A stretch of DNA of 64,000 nucleotides, from the NCBI RefSeq assembly GCF_943846705.1, contig NZ_OX044366.1, positions 124,001 through 188,000 on the forward strand. The letters run 5' to 3'. The DNA comes from an uncultured Pseudomonas sp. (GTDB taxonomy: Bacteria > Pseudomonadota > Gammaproteobacteria > Pseudomonadales > Pseudomonadaceae). Both the position numbers and the translations under genes were made by a program. Below, one piece after another: positions 62,204 to 64,000 of this stretch. The notes under the pieces are model-generated. The model saw only the letters and a list, made by a program, of their open reading frames with translations. It searched no databases and had not been told where the DNA came from. Each line of letters starts with the position of its first letter. Within the stretch, counting starts at the first letter, position 1.

Positions 62204-64000
62204 GCCAGGAACGCTACGGCATTCGCCGCTTCGCCCTATTGAATACCGCCGGCTACAGCCTCGGCCTGTTCCCGCTGGAAAACCCATTGTCGGTCTACGG
62301 TGCGAACAACCTGGGCAAGTCCGCCTCGATCAACGCCCTGCAATTTCCGATTCTGGCGCGCATGTCCGACATGAGCTTCGGCAAATACAGCCTGGAGCAG
62401 TCGCGCAAGTTCTACTTCGCCTCGGACACCAGCTACATCCTGGTCGAAGTCGCCCTGCCCCACGGCCCGCATGTGATTGGCGTGGCCGGGCGCGGGCCAG
62501 GTGGCGGCTTCGGCCACCAGTTCTTCGCCTACCAAGGCACCCTGGACCTGGAGCATTACCAGAAAAACGGCACCTGCCTGCGTCAGCGTGAACTGTTCAA
62601 TAACCTCGAGCGCGAAGGCATCAAAGCCTACGAGTTGAAACCGGAGGAGCTGCGCCGCTTACTGGTCGGTGGGCACACCTCGGTGCCGCTGGACCTGACC
62701 CTGATTCCGCTGCGCTCCACCAGCGAACAGAGCCTGAAGACCTTCCGCGCGCTGTTTATCAACCTGCTGCACATGCGCGAGATCACCGCCGCCAAGCTCA
62801 AGCAGCTGTTCCTCGATGCGTTTGAACATAGCCTGCGTTCGGGCAGCGTCGACTACATCGCCGCCACCGAAGAAGCCTTCCGCGACGTGCGACGCATGGA
62901 GCAGGACTACCAAGCACTGGTCACCGCCGGGCCATTGATCGAAGCCCTGGCGGCCGGTGTGGCCCAACGTGAACTGCTGCGCGGTAAGCTGCACCGCATC
63001 TCCCCGCTGCTCGATTCGCTACTCGGTGCCTGGCAGGACTACGCCGGCGCGCGCCGTGAGGAACTGGTGATCCAGGCCGAGCATTACCAAGGCGAGCAGG
63101 ATGGCCTGCAACAGGAGCAGCGCGGCGGTACCGCCGAGCTGATGCGCATGGAACGGCAGATCAGTGAAATTCAGCGCTGGTTAGGTGAGTTGTCGGTACT
63201 AAAGAACCGCTTTGCCCTGATCAGCGATGCCAAGGTACTGGAAGAACAGCTCCTCGCCGCCAAGGATGCCCATGACGAGCTGGCCGGTGCCCTGGCGCAA
63301 TCGCGGCAGTTCTCCGCCGAAGACTTGGATGAGCGCCTGCGCGATCTGGAAAAGCGCCTGAAGTCGGTCAAGCAACAGCTCGAACACGCCGATAACAACA
63401 GCTACTCGCGCCTGCGTGAAGAGTTTTCCCAGGCCGATGTCGACCGCCTGATGCGCCTGTTCAACGGCCAGCTGTTCAGCCTGCCGCTAGGAGAGAAAGG
63501 CATTCAAGTCGCCGAAGGCGATGCCTGGGTGAAATCCCTGGAGGCGATTCTCGATGGCTTCAAGGGCGAGCATTTTGAAGTGCCGGGCCTGTCCATCGAC
63601 CTCTCGCACATCGAACCACCCGCATTACAAGCACTGGCCGACCGCGCCGCGCTGCGCGACCAAAAAGATCGCCTCGACCGCGAATACAAACAACTGAAGA
63701 CCCAGCAGGCCGTGGCCGCCGACCGCGCCGCCAGCAAGACGCAAGCTGAGCAGTTTTACCAGGCCGTTCTGGATGCGCAGAAGGCTCTGGAAGAATTCCG
63801 CAAGAGTCAGACGCTGGCCGTGGAAGAGCCGCAGAAACTTGAGCAACTGGCACAGCTGGAGGCCGCCCAGGACGAACTCAAACGCACCTCGGATGCCTTT
63901 ACCGAGCGGGTGCAGCAGCTCTCCGCCAAGCTGCAACTGGTCGGCCGTCAGCTCGCCGACCTGGAAGCCAAAGAGCGCACCCTGGAAGACGCCCTGCGTC
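62200..64000 (+). CDS. mksF: SMC-like ATPase MksF, C-terminus beyond window
   Basis: 600 codons present, no stop. Start MSQERYGIRRFALLNTAGYS; the P-loop is GANNLGKSASI at about residues 34-44, followed by a head domain and then long coiled coil from about residue 285 (for example AELMRMERQISEIQRWL) and again near 490-600. Full-length MksF is over 900 aa, so the second head half lies outside. ATPase of the MksBEF condensin. Confidence 0.93.
   Translation, partial: MSQERYGIRRFALLNTAGYSLGLFPLENPLSVYGANNLGKSASINALQFPILARMSDMSFGKYSLEQSRKFYFASDTSYILVEVALPHGPHVIGVAGRGPGGGFGHQFFAYQGTLDLEHYQKNGTCLRQRELFNNLEREGIKAYELKPEELRRLLVGGHTSVPLDLTLIPLRSTSEQSLKTFRALFINLLHMREITAAKLKQLFLDAFEHSLRSGSVDYIAATEEAFRDVRRMEQDYQALVTAGPLIEALAAGVAQRELLRGKLHRISPLLDSLLGAWQDYAGARREELVIQAEHYQGEQDGLQQEQRGGTAELMRMERQISEIQRWLGELSVLKNRFALISDAKVLEEQLLAAKDAHDELAGALAQSRQFSAEDLDERLRDLEKRLKSVKQQLEHADNNSYSRLREEFSQADVDRLMRLFNGQLFSLPLGEKGIQVAEGDAWVKSLEAILDGFKGEHFEVPGLSIDLSHIEPPALQALADRAALRDQKDRLDREYKQLKTQQAVAADRAASKTQAEQFYQAVLDAQKALEEFRKSQTLAVEEPQKLEQLAQLEAAQDELKRTSDAFTERVQQLSAKLQLVGRQLADLEAKERTLEDALR

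Noticed and set aside
60261..64000. MksBEF as an anti-plasmid (Wadjet) defence system
   Set aside because: The nuclease-like subunit MksG is not visible in the window, so only the condensin role can be stated.
1..64000. CRISPR arrays, rRNA operons, intact transposases
   Set aside because: Looked for regularly spaced short repeats, rRNA-like stretches and IS transposase frames; none seen.

Overview
The window looks like a chromosomal segment of a Pseudomonas species (Gammaproteobacteria, GC-rich). From memory, the gene order from about 18.6 kb to the right end follows the P. aeruginosa PAO1 block PA4642 to about PA4686: hypothetical - cupin - hpt - upp - uraA, hemH - epimerase - light-response genes - phr, pagL - murI - moeB - prmC - prfA - hemA, TPR lipoprotein - lolB - ispE - prs - rplY - pth - ychF, tRNA-Met, rimI - holD, mksBEF. 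Several accessory insertions interrupt it. The codon bias, the GC-rich palindromic repeats and the TRAP, OYE and Mks genes also fit Pseudomonas. The species cannot be fixed from the sequence alone.

Layout. 1-3953: hrpA (minus strand, 3' end cut by the window), carrying an in-frame palindromic repeat. 4155-7653: three-gene Gld-type ABC exporter. 7654-8113: mosaic of intergenic repeats. 8114-15433: catabolic island with a TRAP transporter, a glutamine-synthetase-like ligase, an aldehyde dehydrogenase and an iron alcohol dehydrogenase, which suggests gamma-glutamylation of an amine or amino alcohol. 15600-18457: alpha/beta hydrolase, then a TetR regulator and an Old Yellow Enzyme sharing a duplicated operator. 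18643-22227: purine and pyrimidine salvage. 22284-23615: MFS transporter. 23780-25717: hemH and an epimerase.

25838-35654: the most striking region, a light/singlet-oxygen response block. A class II LitR-type MerR regulator is co-transcribed with photolyase, a fused DUF523-DUF1722 (thiouracil-desulfurase-like) protein, an NTF2-like protein, an SDR, a flavin amine oxidase, DUF1365, a CFA-type lipid methyltransferase and DUF2878. Three operator candidates with exactly the same architecture (6-bp half-site, 12 bp, 6-bp half-site) lie in its two control regions.

35740-48773: conserved housekeeping genes (YkgJ-like, pagL, murI to hemA, outer-membrane lipoprotein genes, ispE, two tRNA-Gln, prs, rplY, pth, ychF). 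48864-50243: wreck of integrated elements (two decayed integrases, convergent) next to tRNA-Met. 50932-53916: DMT permease, a carbonic-anhydrase remnant, an empty stretch and a repeat-rich lipoprotein with a peptidoglycan-binding domain. 54167-57034: rimI, holD and a short-type leuA. 57529-59940: an alternative (carboxy)spermidine pathway pair. 60261-64000: mksBEF condensin, with mksF cut by the window end.

No CRISPR array, rRNA or intact mobile element was seen.
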